DNA of 64,000 bases from Pyrococcus furiosus DSM 3638 (GTDB taxonomy: Archaea > Methanobacteriota_B > Thermococci > Thermococcales > Thermococcaceae), in contig NC_003413.1 in NCBI RefSeq assembly GCF_000007305.1, positions 1,235,318-1,299,317 on the forward strand. Reading direction: 5' to 3'. Under the pieces are notes generated by a model. That model made no database searches. It was not told the DNA's origin and worked only from the letters and a program-made list of their open reading frames with translations. Numbering within the stretch: the first letter of the stretch is position 1; each line of letters opens with the position of its first letter. Shown one piece after another: positions 42,979 through 51,144 of the stretch. The translations under genes and the position numbers were made by a program.

Positions 42979-44072
42979 GAAGTATTGTAGTTGTATACGG
43001 GTTGCCCGAGAAGTATGCAACTTCTATCCGACTAAAGAAATTACTGGGCGATACAAAAGACAAAAATATCAGAACACGTCAAATTATTCCAATTGAATGG
43101 GAAGGCTCAATTGTTAAGAAGGTCTCTATAATCCTCAGGAACATAATAGCTGTATTAGATCCAAGATTTGAGGTTGATATCCTCTATGTCTCCGCCCCCT
43201 TAATAGCAAGTTCAATCCCAGGAATTATTGCAAAGTTATTAAAGAAAACTCTATTAGTAGTGGACTGGGACGATGCATTTGTGGATTTTAGAAAGAAGAA
43301 ACCTAGACCCTGGGAAATTTCATTTTGGGAATATTTAGCTATAAAATTTGCAGATAAAGTCGTCGTTGTAAGCCCAGAGCTCAAGAAGATAGCTCTTCAT
43401 CTAGGGAAAAATAGGGATGACGTGATTTATGTTCCAAATGGCATAGATATGGAAATTTCTAAGCAAAAGTATGGCGAAGAAAGAGAAAAGATGAGAAAAA
43501 AGTTAGGAATTCGGGATGATGAAATAGTCGTAGGATTTGTTGGTAGAATAAGCAGGAGAAAAAACACCTTTGTTGGAAAAGAGTTGGTTGACTGTGCTGG
43601 ACAGTTAAAAACATCGAACATGCTTGAATACTTCAGATTTCTAATTATTGGGTTTGGAGAAGGCCTTGAAACATTAAAGAGATATGCAGAAGAAAAAGGG
43701 GTATCCAATAAGTTCATATTTACTGGGTATGTTGAGCACTCAGAGATTCCCTTTTATATTAGTGCTATGGATATCTGCGTAGTTCCAGTAGGTAAAAAAT
43801 TTACAGATACTGTTAGGAGCTCGTTCAAATTGAAGGAATTTATTGCAATGGGCAAACCTGTAATTACCGTACACTATGGGTCATTCAGCTATGAGACGAG
43901 AAACGGGAAATTTGCTGTTCTCATTGATGATAATTCAGAGCTTCCAAACGTGCTCCTAACTCTCGATGCAAAAATTCTACGAAAGAAAGCTGTTTCTGGA
44001 AGAAAATTCATTAGAACTTATTATAGTTGGGAATATTTGAAAGATAAGTTAGTAGAGTTCCTCAATAGTTAG
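42975..44072 (+). CDS. Glycosyltransferase, GT4-like
   Basis: 365 residues of GT-B fold. N-terminal VVVYGLPEKYATSIRLKKLL, middle LLVVDWDDAFVDF, VVVSPELKKIALHLG, IYVPNGIDMEISKQKYG, then VGFVGRISRRKNTFVGKEL and FIFTGYVEHSEIPFYISAMDICVVP with PFKLKEFIAMGKPVITV. The donor-binding domain is typical of GT4. It is translationally coupled to the preceding GT2 gene (ATGA overlap) and ends in an 11-base convergent overlap with the minus-strand glycosyltransferase. Substrates are unknown. Confidence 0.83.
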   Translation: MRSIVVVYGLPEKYATSIRLKKLLGDTKDKNIRTRQIIPIEWEGSIVKKVSIILRNIIAVLDPRFEVDILYVSAPLIASSIPGIIAKLLKKTLLVVDWDDAFVDFRKKKPRPWEISFWEYLAIKFADKVVVVSPELKKIALHLGKNRDDVIYVPNGIDMEISKQKYGEEREKMRKKLGIRDDEIVVGFVGRISRRKNTFVGKELVDCAGQLKTSNMLEYFRFLIIGFGEGLETLKRYAEEKGVSNKFIFTGYVEHSEIPFYISAMDICVVPVGKKFTDTVRSSFKLKEFIAMGKPVITVHYGSFSYETRNGKFAVLIDDNSELPNVLLTLDAKILRKKAVSGRKFIRTYYSWEYLKDKLVEFLNS

Positions 44073-45213
44073 ATAAAACATCTTCATACACCTTAAAAAT
44101 TTGCCTTGCTATGTTCCTCCAATCAAACTGCTCAGCATATTTTCTTATTTTTTCTCTGTCCCATTCTTTGTTTAGGGCCATTAAAATTTTCTCTGCCAAG
44201 CATTCAGGGTCTCTAGGCGGGCATAGTAAGCCATATTCTTCCGATGTTATTACTTCTTCACTTCCCCCATTGATTGTTGAAATAACGGGTTTTCCACAAG
44301 CTAGTGCTTCAATATTTACAACTCCAAAATTTTCTACTAAACTGGGAAGTACAAATAAATCTCCTGCATTAATCCACAATGGAATGTCTCTATGGGGTTT
44401 TGGACCAACAAGGAATACATGCTCCTCCAGCTTTAGTTCTCTTGTTATATTTTCAAGTCTTTTTCTAAGTGGTCCTTCTCCAATTATATATAGCAAAACA
44501 TCATCTCTTGCATGCAATATTATTTTCATAGCCCTAATCAAGTATTCAAACCCCTTTTTTTCCACAAGATTTCCAACACTAATTAATATTTTTTTATCAA
44601 TAGGGATATTTAATTCCTTTCGAATTAGTGCAGTCTCCTGGGGATAAAATAAAGATGTATCGACACCATTTGGGATATAATACAATTTATCTTCTGGGAT
44701 ACCCACTCTCATTAATAGCTTCACACATTTTCTTGAAACATTGATAATAGCATCTGCGGATTTCCAAACCTCCATGGCTCCATTTTTTAGAAGAAAGTTC
44801 ATTCTTGTATCGTGAAGTCCATGAGTTGTTACTACAAATGGTATTTTGTGTGTTCTTTTTAAGATGTGAGTTGCATATCCACTCGGCCATGTGAAATGAG
44901 CATGAGCAATCTTAAATTTCAGATTCTCTCTTTTTATTACCTTTAGAATAGTCTTGTAATAATTCTCTCCAAGTCTTCTTCTAAAATACCCTATGGGAAA
45001 GTGAATAAACCTAGGATAATATACGTAAACGTTCTCGTAGGAATAATCTTTAAGAAACATTTTATATCCATAGGGCCAGGGACTTATAACATACACATTA
45101 TCAAAATAATTCTTCAGAAATTTTATCTGTTCTTTTACAAATACTCCTTGATAATAGGAGCCATCCTTATTTGGGAATATGTTTGTGACAACCAAGAGGT
45201 TGTTTTCATCCAT
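44062..45213 (-). CDS. Glycosyltransferase, GT4 family
   Basis: 383 residues, GT-B. VVTNIFPNKDGSYYQGVFVKEQI at the N-terminus, IAHAHFTWPSGYATHIL, IYYIPNGVDTSLFYP, then the donor domain ISVGNLVEKKGFEYLIRAM, YIIGEGPLRKRLENI, LFVLPSLVENFGVVNIEALACGKPVI. The EX7E pattern (ENFGVVNIEALACGK) is present. It is the last gene of a four-gene leftward block of glycosyltransferases (48.5 to 44.1 kb) and meets the rightward block head on. Confidence 0.87.
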   Translation of the reverse strand: MDENNLLVVTNIFPNKDGSYYQGVFVKEQIKFLKNYFDNVYVISPWPYGYKMFLKDYSYENVYVYYPRFIHFPIGYFRRRLGENYYKTILKVIKRENLKFKIAHAHFTWPSGYATHILKRTHKIPFVVTTHGLHDTRMNFLLKNGAMEVWKSADAIINVSRKCVKLLMRVGIPEDKLYYIPNGVDTSLFYPQETALIRKELNIPIDKKILISVGNLVEKKGFEYLIRAMKIILHARDDVLLYIIGEGPLRKRLENITRELKLEEHVFLVGPKPHRDIPLWINAGDLFVLPSLVENFGVVNIEALACGKPVISTINGGSEEVITSEEYGLLCPPRDPECLAEKILMALNKEWDREKIRKYAEQFDWRNIARQIFKVYEDVLSNY

Positions 45214-45221
45214 ACAAACTC

Positions 45222-46460
45222 TTATTCCATGATTGCCTTTATAAACTTCTCTGCGTATTTATGGGAATAGTTAATTATTTTTATTTTTAACTTCTCATGC
45301 TTGGTGGTTTGGGGAGCATTCTTTATTGCTTCCACAAAATACTTGCTTTGAGGGGGTACAGATGTTCCGTATCCTATCCAGTGAATAATCTCAGGAATGG
45401 CACCTTTATCACTTCCAACAACGTAACAACCATTGGCTGCTCCCTCTATGATAACCCTCCCAAAGGGCTCGTGCCACAGAGAGGGCACGAGAAGAATGTC
45501 AGAGGCTTTGTAATAGTGTCTTAGTATCTCCATTGGTTGATATCCCACATAGAGGACGTTTTCTAATGGGAATTCAGTAAACATCTTTCTTAGGGGTCCA
45601 TCTCCTACAACAACAAACAAATGTTCGGGTAACTCTTTTGCTATCTTTGGTATTAAATGGGCTCCTTTTAGTTCTGTAAGGGTTCCAACAAATAAAACAA
45701 TTGTCTTATCTTCTGGAAGATTTAAGTATTGTCGAGCTTCTTCTTTTGAAATATTTGAGACTATCTCTTGAGTTATTGGATTGTAAAGTACAGAGATTTT
45801 TTCAGTAGGGATATTTAGTCTTTTCACGAATTCCATTTTTACAAAATTGCTAATTGCAAGAATCTTATCAAATTTCCCTAGCACATTTTTTCTTTTGTTT
45901 ATTTCGTGCACTAAAGCTGAACCCAATATGTAATTTGCTCCCATACACTGCCGTATGTTTGTTAAACTGCATCCTTCGCATAGTTTCCCATTATTGTTCA
46001 ACCCACGATTCCAACAGAGTAGTGCAAAATCCCTCAAATGTGCAACTTTTGTATTAACTTGAAGTTTTGAAAGGCCTAGAATTGATTCCAAGTTATTTGC
46101 ATGGATAACGTCAAAGTCTTCCTTCTGGAGGAGTTCTTTTACAACCTTCATAATTTCAAAAGAGGATAACTTGATATACCCGTTTAATTGGAAGTAGTAT
46201 GAACTTTTTTTTCGCAGATAAATTTCAGAAGAGATCTTGCGCAACTGTTTCTTAAATAAAAAGTACCGCCAGGATTTAAATCTTATTACTCTCAAATTTT
46301 TGGAAATCTCAGTTTCGGTTTTATACTTAGTATAATTGGGAGTAATAACAGTGACTTCGTGTCCTAGCTTAGCTAGCTTGTTTACTAAAATTTTTAGGCT
46401 AATTTCAGCCCCACCCATATGTATTGGGGGGTAATACTCAGTGACAAATAGAATTCTCAT
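45222..46460 (-). CDS. Glycosyltransferase, GT4 family
   Basis: 412 residues. FVTEYYPPIHMGGAEISLKILVNKLA at the N-terminus (MGGAEIS acceptor-side loop), FDVIHANNLESILG, a cysteine-rich stretch CWNRGLNNNGKLCEGCSLTNIRQC (residues about 170-193) not typical of the family and possibly metal-binding, then VLFVGTLTELKGAHLIPKI, VVVGDGPLRKMF, ILLVPSLWHEPFGRVIIEGAANG. The cysteine cluster is found in some GT4 enzymes of archaeal and bacterial surface-glycan loci. It overlaps the next gene upstream by 23 bases. Confidence 0.86.
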   Translation of the reverse strand: MRILFVTEYYPPIHMGGAEISLKILVNKLAKLGHEVTVITPNYTKYKTETEISKNLRVIRFKSWRYFLFKKQLRKISSEIYLRKKSSYYFQLNGYIKLSSFEIMKVVKELLQKEDFDVIHANNLESILGLSKLQVNTKVAHLRDFALLCWNRGLNNNGKLCEGCSLTNIRQCMGANYILGSALVHEINKRKNVLGKFDKILAISNFVKMEFVKRLNIPTEKISVLYNPITQEIVSNISKEEARQYLNLPEDKTIVLFVGTLTELKGAHLIPKIAKELPEHLFVVVGDGPLRKMFTEFPLENVLYVGYQPMEILRHYYKASDILLVPSLWHEPFGRVIIEGAANGCYVVGSDKGAIPEIIHWIGYGTSVPPQSKYFVEAIKNAPQTTKHEKLKIKIINYSHKYAEKFIKAIME

Positions 46461-47415
46461 ATATACGCCTCCAAGCTTTGTTCTTGATCACTCCTACTTT
46501 TTTTAGGTATTTTAGATTAGAAATAAGTGGATTTATGATATTAAAATCAATACTTAGGCATAAGTACTTGACCTCCCTTGGTATCTCGGCATCTTCAAAG
46601 ATTATCACGGGCTTTTTCCTAGCGGTTGCCTCAACTATGGGCAAACCCCAGCCTTCATACTTTGAGGGATGGATATACACATCAAGCATGTCGTAAAACT
46701 CAACTATCTTATCGTCTGGTACGAATCCCAGGAGAATTATTCTCTTGTCTTCCTCTGCTAGTTTTTGTATTTTTTTAAACAGGGGTCCAGTTCCAGCCAA
46801 GTAAAGCCGGGCATTTGGATTTTTGTACTTCATAAACAGTTTGATCAAAAGTTCATGCCGCTTGTATGCTTCCATTCTTGAAATGTATCCAATATTGAAG
46901 GTTTTGTGCCTCTTCCCACTAGTGGGGGTTTTTAAGAATTTATCATCAATAGGTTGATAAACTACCTCTATTTTATTCTCATCAATGCCTCCAAATCTAA
47001 TAACGTCGAGTTTTGTTAGATGAGAGACCGCAAAGATTTTGTCGTAGAATCTTGCTGAAAACAGTCCTAATCTAACTAAGAACCGCTCCAAAATTTTTCT
47101 AAATCCTCTTCCTTTATATTTCAAGGGTATTAAATCGTGAACTGTAAGGTATTTTTTCGCTCTTGGCTTTATAAACGGTAAAAGTATGCCCTCTATAATT
47201 CCAATTGCATGATAAACATCTGCATCTGTTTTTAGTATGAAAATTGGAACATCAAAAAGAAGCCACTTAAAGTATGAAAATTTTTCCTTAGGAGATATTA
47301 TAACATCTATTCCCTTAGCTTCTAACTTTTTGATTAAATTTCTTCCATAAACACTAATTCCTCCTGCCTTCGAGTCTAAATTCCTTGCCAAAATAACGTA
47401 CCTCATGCTATCCAC
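46438..47415 (-). CDS. Glycosyltransferase, GT4 family
   Basis: 325 residues. GGISVYGRNLIKKLEAKGIDV at the N-terminus, DADVYHAIGIIEGILLPFI, KKYLTVHDLIPLKYKGRGF, FAVSHLTKLDVIRFGG, then the donor domain NIGYISRMEAYKRHELLIKLF, LYLAGTGPLFKKIQKLAE, ILLGFVPDDKIVEFYDMLDVYIHPSKYEGWGLPIVEATARKKP in segments (EGWGLPIVEATA is the EX7E motif). It overlaps both neighbours and is part of the leftward block. The substrate is unknown. Confidence 0.85.
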   Translation of the reverse strand: MDSMRYVILARNLDSKAGGISVYGRNLIKKLEAKGIDVIISPKEKFSYFKWLLFDVPIFILKTDADVYHAIGIIEGILLPFIKPRAKKYLTVHDLIPLKYKGRGFRKILERFLVRLGLFSARFYDKIFAVSHLTKLDVIRFGGIDENKIEVVYQPIDDKFLKTPTSGKRHKTFNIGYISRMEAYKRHELLIKLFMKYKNPNARLYLAGTGPLFKKIQKLAEEDKRIILLGFVPDDKIVEFYDMLDVYIHPSKYEGWGLPIVEATARKKPVIIFEDAEIPREVKYLCLSIDFNIINPLISNLKYLKKVGVIKNKAWRRIYENSICH

Positions 47416-48524
47416 CTGTAGTATCTCTCCAGCTTTTTTACAATTTCATTCCAGTTATATTTCCTTGCTATTTCTGTACTCAGTTTCTTCATTTTCTTTC
47501 TTTTTTCTAATGCGATTAAAATCTTTTCCGCAAAGTCTTTCTCATTAACTTTTGCGATAAATCCGTTTTTCCATTCTAGTATGAGATCCTTAGAGGCGTT
47601 CATCTCATGTTCAACTGTGACCACAGGTAGGCCACTTGCATTGGCCTCAATGACAACAATCCCAAATCCCTCTCTAAGAGAAGGAAAGGCAAATACCTTG
47701 GAGGCCTTCATTAGTGCCACAACATCCTCATATCTATTTAGGAACCCCAAAAATTTTACATTATCCTGAAGATTAAGCTTAAAAGATAACTTTTCTAGAT
47801 ATTCTCTTTCAGGACCATCCCCCACTACAACAGCTTTAACATCCGGGATATCCTGTTTTATTATGGTGAGAGCTTTTAGGAGTAAAGGAACATTCTTCTC
47901 CTTAATTAACCTTCCAACGAAGATTATGTCTGAGGTGTAGCTGGAAGGCTTTATCTCTTGAATCTTTTCAAAGTCTATCCCATTGGGAACCACGTAAATA
48001 TTCTTTCTGAGACCTGCTTTGTAGAGGTCTTTTTTTGTTTTTAGAGATACTGCTATATGGTTGTCAGTTAAAACAAATAACCCTCTTTCAATTATTTTTC
48101 CGAAGAAACCTGCCCTTCCAAGATATTTTAGCCAGTAATTTCCCCAGAACTCGTGCCACGTGATTACTAAGTTTGAGTTACTAACCCTGGAAGCATAGCA
48201 TGGAAAGTATGGAGTTGCTTGACAATCGATAATGTCTAAATGTTGACCCTTTAGAAGGAAAAGCAAATTTATTGAATGAAAAATTGGAGGGAGTATTGCT
48301 CTCCTATTGCCGTGATAAATCTTTTTTGGCTTAATGGTTCCATGATAAAATATTCCATTCATTTCTTGTATCTTTTTCCCGTCCCAATGCTTGTACCCAT
48401 AAATGTGAACTTCGTGTTTCTCAGCTAATCGCTTAGCTATCTCGTAAAGTCTTCTTTCAACTCCTCCTTTTACCCAAGGGTAAATTACATCATAGATAAA
48501 GGCAATTCTTAGTGTTTCTCCCAT
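47403..48524 (-). CDS. Glycosyltransferase, GT4 family
   Basis: 373 residues; first gene of the leftward glycosyltransferase block. RIAFIYDVIYPWVKGGVERRLYEIAKRLAE, IDCQATPYFPCYASRV, VITWHEFWGNYWLKYLG, VVPNGIDFEKIQE, IIFVGRLIKEKNVPLLLKAL, AVVVGDGPEREYLEKLSF and VFAFPSLREGFGIVVIEANASGLPVV (given as separate motifs) are characteristic of GT4. The promoter is in the 48525-48637 gap shared with the divergent HEPN fragment. Acceptor and sugar are unknown. Confidence 0.86.
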   Translation of the reverse strand: MGETLRIAFIYDVIYPWVKGGVERRLYEIAKRLAEKHEVHIYGYKHWDGKKIQEMNGIFYHGTIKPKKIYHGNRRAILPPIFHSINLLFLLKGQHLDIIDCQATPYFPCYASRVSNSNLVITWHEFWGNYWLKYLGRAGFFGKIIERGLFVLTDNHIAVSLKTKKDLYKAGLRKNIYVVPNGIDFEKIQEIKPSSYTSDIIFVGRLIKEKNVPLLLKALTIIKQDIPDVKAVVVGDGPEREYLEKLSFKLNLQDNVKFLGFLNRYEDVVALMKASKVFAFPSLREGFGIVVIEANASGLPVVTVEHEMNASKDLILEWKNGFIAKVNEKDFAEKILIALEKRKKMKKLSTEIARKYNWNEIVKKLERYYRWIA

Positions 48525-48637
48525 ACTTATCGAGTCCTTATCCCCTTTACCTTATTAACCTTATGTTAATGGAATGTCCACCAGACATCTATTCTTTTTC
48601 AACCCAAAACTCTAATAATCAATTGAAGGGATTATTC

Positions 48638-48993
48638 ATGTTCAAGAAAAAAGAATATGATCGGTGGATGGTAGAGGCAAAGAGAACTCTTGCTTCTGCG
48701 TATTCCGATTTGAGAGAAGGGTATTATGAATGGGCAAGTTTTAAAGCCCAACAAGCAGCAGAATTAGCTGTGAAAGCTATTCTAAGAGGGTTGAGCTTTG
48801 CTCCCATAGGACACTCAATAACGAAGCTCTTAAGAGAGCTAGCTGAAAACAACATAAAGGGTCCTAAGAAGATTCTTTATTTTGCAATGAAGCTAGACAG
48901 GAACTATATAGCACTGAGGTATCCTGATGCGTATCCGGAAGGTCCCCATTAGAATATTATTCAGATGATGTAGCCAAAGAACTTATCGATTAG
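48638..48993 (+). pseudogene. HEPN-domain protein, frameshifted and truncated at an insertion sequence
   Basis: ATG 48638 reads FKKKEYDRWMVEAKRTLASAY, YYEWASFKAQQAAELAVKAIL, FAPIGHSITKLL and RYPDAYPEGPH, a typical small HEPN domain, then TAG at 48950-48952. Shifting by one base there continues the expected C-terminus, EYYSDDVAKELID, straight into TAG at 48991-48993, where the left inverted repeat of an IS begins. So one base has been lost and the last few codons are replaced by IS sequence. HEPN proteins usually pair with an MNT nucleotidyltransferase in toxin-antitoxin modules; none is present here. Confidence 0.7.
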
Positions 48994-49008
48994 ATACTGT
49001 TAGGATAA
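48993..49008 (+). repeat. IS left terminal inverted repeat
   Basis: GATACTGTTAGGATAA; the transposase stop codon (minus strand TAA, 49000-49002) lies inside it. Confidence 0.8.
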
Positions 49009-49701
49009 CTGGGGCATCACCTCCTGAAGCCATTCAGTAACATCACCAGGCGGATCACCAAAACTAGAATGAATTCTGACAAAATTATACCAGAAGGCAA
49101 ACAGAAAAACAAACCTATGAACCCTCCTCCAGTCTTTACCCCTGAAATTATTCCAGAAACGCTTCGTCCTCTCCTTCAACGTCCTAAACCAGCGCTCAAC
49201 ACTGTTCCTCGGCCCGAAAGTCACATGCAGATAACCCAACCTCAAACTCTTAAAAGCAGACTTATACCAGCTCGCCCTGTCAACCAGAAAGACAGGCTGC
49301 CCTTCACACGACTTTAAAACAACCAGAATGAAATCCCTGGCAACCCACCAGTTTCTAACAGTCGTAATCCAGACTGCTAAAACTTCCTTGCTCTCAACGT
49401 CAATTGCAGCCCAGAGGTATCTTTTCTTCCCGTTGATTTTTATTACTGTTTCGTCAACTGCGATGAAGTTTCGCTGTTTTTTGACTGCGAGGATTTTTGG
49501 CTTGTAAACTGCTTCTGCGAGTTTTTGGACTGCCTCCCAGACTGTTACGTGACTGATTTTGAGTATTCTGGCGGTTTGCCGGTAACTGAGGCCTCGCAGG
49601 TATAATTCTACTCCCCTGATTTTCTTTTCTGGTGGGATTTTGTTGCGACGAAAGGGTTTTAAGGCTGAAACCACCCAGTAAATAATGGTTTCAGACTTCA
49701 T
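49000..49701 (-). CDS. IS6-family transposase
   Basis: 233 residues from ATG 49701, which fits the known length of P. furiosus IS6 transposases; an upstream extension to 49779 would start outside the element. An N-terminal helix-turn-helix (YLRGLSYRQTARILKISHVTVWEAVQKL, in segments) precedes the catalytic core: FIAVDETVIKI (first Asp), VFLVDRASWYKSAF (second Asp), and NSVERWFRTLKERTKRF (Glu). It catalyses replicative transposition and cointegrate formation. The frame is intact, so the element looks functional. Confidence 0.92.
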   Translation of the reverse strand: MKSETIIYWVVSALKPFRRNKIPPEKKIRGVELYLRGLSYRQTARILKISHVTVWEAVQKLAEAVYKPKILAVKKQRNFIAVDETVIKINGKKRYLWAAIDVESKEVLAVWITTVRNWWVARDFILVVLKSCEGQPVFLVDRASWYKSAFKSLRLGYLHVTFGPRNSVERWFRTLKERTKRFWNNFRGKDWRRVHRFVFLFAFWYNFVRIHSSFGDPPGDVTEWLQEVMPQLS

Positions 49702-49757
49702 GTTCCCCCTTCTTTTTCTAAAGTACTGCCAGTAACTTAAACCTGACACCCCACAGC

Positions 49758-49773
49758 TTATCCTAACAGTATC
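49758..49773 (-). repeat. IS right terminal inverted repeat
   Basis: Exact reverse complement of the left repeat over 16 bp. Its outer edge is about 10 bp from the BRE of the L7Ae promoter. Confidence 0.8.
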
Positions 49774-49782
49774 CTGCATCTA

Positions 49783-49820
49783 ACCAAAATCCTTTTAAAG
49801 CAGAGTTTTCAACCAACCTC
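49783..49820 (+). promoter_or_regulatory. L7Ae operon promoter next to the IS end
   Basis: BRE accaaaat (49783-49790) and TATA ccttttaaa (49791-49799) place transcription start near 49820, about 35 bp before the ATG. Only nine bases separate the BRE from the IS right repeat. Confidence 0.5.
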
Positions 49821-49854
49821 GACAGATGAACGATGACTAAAGGAGGGATGGATG

Positions 49855-50226
49855 ATGGCCAAACCAAGTTACGTGAAGTTTGAAGTCCCAAAGGAGCTTG
49901 CTGAGAAGGCTCTACAAGCAGTAGAAATAGCCAGAGACACAGGAAAGATTAGAAAGGGAACAAATGAAACCACAAAGGCTGTAGAGAGAGGCCAAGCAAA
50001 GCTCGTCATAATTGCCGAGGATGTTGATCCAGAAGAGATTGTAGCACACCTTCCACCACTCTGTGAGGAGAAGGAGATTCCCTACATCTATGTTCCAAGT
50101 AAAAAGGAGCTTGGAGCTGCAGCTGGCATTGAAGTTGCAGCCGCAAGTGTTGCCATAATTGAACCAGGTAAAGCGAGAGATTTAGTTGAAGAGATAGCCA
50201 TGAAAGTTAAGGAATTAATGAAGTGA
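49855..50226 (+). CDS. rpl7ae: Ribosomal protein L7Ae / kink-turn binding protein
   Basis: 123 residues. [49 protein letters not shown] (in segments: KGTNETTK is the RNA-contacting loop) and [23 protein letters not shown] are the L7Ae hallmarks. It binds kink-turns in 23S rRNA, in C/D and H/ACA guide RNPs and in archaeal RNase P; the window also encodes C/D RNAs and Pop5. ATG 49852 precedes the chosen ATG 49855. It is co-transcribed with S28e and L24e. Confidence 0.95.
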
Positions 50227-50272
50227 TTTCCTCCCCTTTATTATTTATCACTCTCATCGTGAGGTGTGAGAG

Positions 50273-50488
50273 ATGGCTGAGGATGAGGGGTACCCAGCTG
50301 AGGTTATCGAAATCATTGGGAGAACAGGTACTACTGGAGACGTAACCCAGGTAAAAGTTAGGATACTCGAGGGTAGAGATAAGGGTAGAGTCATCAGGAG
50401 AAATGTCAGAGGGCCAGTAAGGATTGGAGATATACTAATTCTAAGAGAGACAGAAAGAGAGGCCAGAGAGATTAAGAGCAGGAGGTGA
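50273..50488 (+). CDS. rps28e: Ribosomal protein S28e
   Basis: 71 residues: [27 protein letters not shown] and [25 protein letters not shown] (in segments) are diagnostic of S28e, a small OB-fold protein of the small-subunit head. It is part of the L7Ae-S28e-L24e operon common in archaea. The ribosome binding site gtgaggtgtgag precedes ATG 50273, and the stop is six bases before the L24e start. Confidence 0.95.
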
Positions 50489-50493
50489 ACTTT

Positions 50494-50694
50494 ATGGCAA
50501 GGTGGAACGTCTGCTCTTACTGTGGAAAGCCTTTCGAGCCTGGGACTGGAAAAATGTATGTAAGGAACGATGGCAGAGTCTTGTTCTTCTGCTCAAGGAA
50601 GTGCGAAAGATACTACTTTATGGGAAGGAACCCCAGGAAGCTTAAGTGGACCAAGGCATATCAAGAGGCCAGATTACAGAGAGGAGGAGAGTAA
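50494..50694 (+). CDS. rpl24e: Ribosomal protein L24e
   Basis: 66 residues, a zinc-finger protein: [23 protein letters not shown] and [23 protein letters not shown] give the CxxC...CxxxC ligands. It binds the large subunit. The start ATG 50494 follows ggaggtgaactt; an in-frame start at 50485 would overlap the S28e stop. The gene pair that often follows (nucleoside diphosphate kinase) is absent here. Confidence 0.94.
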
Positions 50695-50774
50695 TCTTTT
50701 AATTTTTATTCTAACTGTTTCTTTTTTAGTGTTCTAATTCAAGACCTGTATTTTAGACACTTATCCATAATTAA

Positions 50775-51110
50775 GACCCAATTAACACAAAAGTCAAACA
50801 TCTTTTATCTTATAACATAATCAAAAAGCTTTTATTGGAAATTTCCGAAAGGATTCTAGCCTTATCAGGAGAGAATAAAGTAGTAATATTGGACGAACCT
50901 TTCTCGGGACTTGAAACTTTTGGAATTTCAACTGTTTCTGAAGTAATTATGGAAAAAGCCGAAGAGGGTACTAATATGATAATAGTTTCTCATCTATGGA
51001 AGCCAATTTACCATGTGGTCAACAAAATAGTGATTCTCGCTGGAGGTAAAGTTGCATTTGTTGGAAAAAGAGAAGAGGGATTAGATTATCTTCAGAGAAT
51101 TGGCATTTAG
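50775..51110 (+). pseudogene. C-terminal half of an ABC transporter ATPase
   Basis: The frame reads from about 50775 with SERILALSGENKVVILDEPFSGLETF (Walker B) and MIIVSHLWKPIYHVVNKIVILAGGKVAF, the end of an ABC ATPase domain. Walker A and the Q-loop are missing, and upstream of the TTG at 50835 there is no ribosome binding site or start. So about 120 N-terminal residues are lost. It is a remnant rather than a working transporter subunit; no permease gene is adjacent. Confidence 0.7.
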
Positions 51111-51144
51111 CAAAATTCTTAAAGGATAAGTATTAGGGTAGCAC

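Larger units (their letters stand above)
48993..49773. mobile_element. IS6-family insertion sequence (ISPfu type)
   Basis: 781 bp bounded by 16-bp inverted repeats (GATACTGTTAGGATAA at 48993-49008, its reverse complement at 49758-49773) with one DDE transposase. Size, repeats and transposase match the IS6-type elements (ISPfu1/2/5) known from P. furiosus. The 8-bp flanks (left atcgatta, right ctgcatct) do not match, so no target duplication is visible. Confidence 0.85.

Noticed and set aside
48985-48992. 8-bp target duplication of the IS
   Set aside because: atcgatta on the left does not match ctgcatct on the right, also not with edges shifted by one to three bases.
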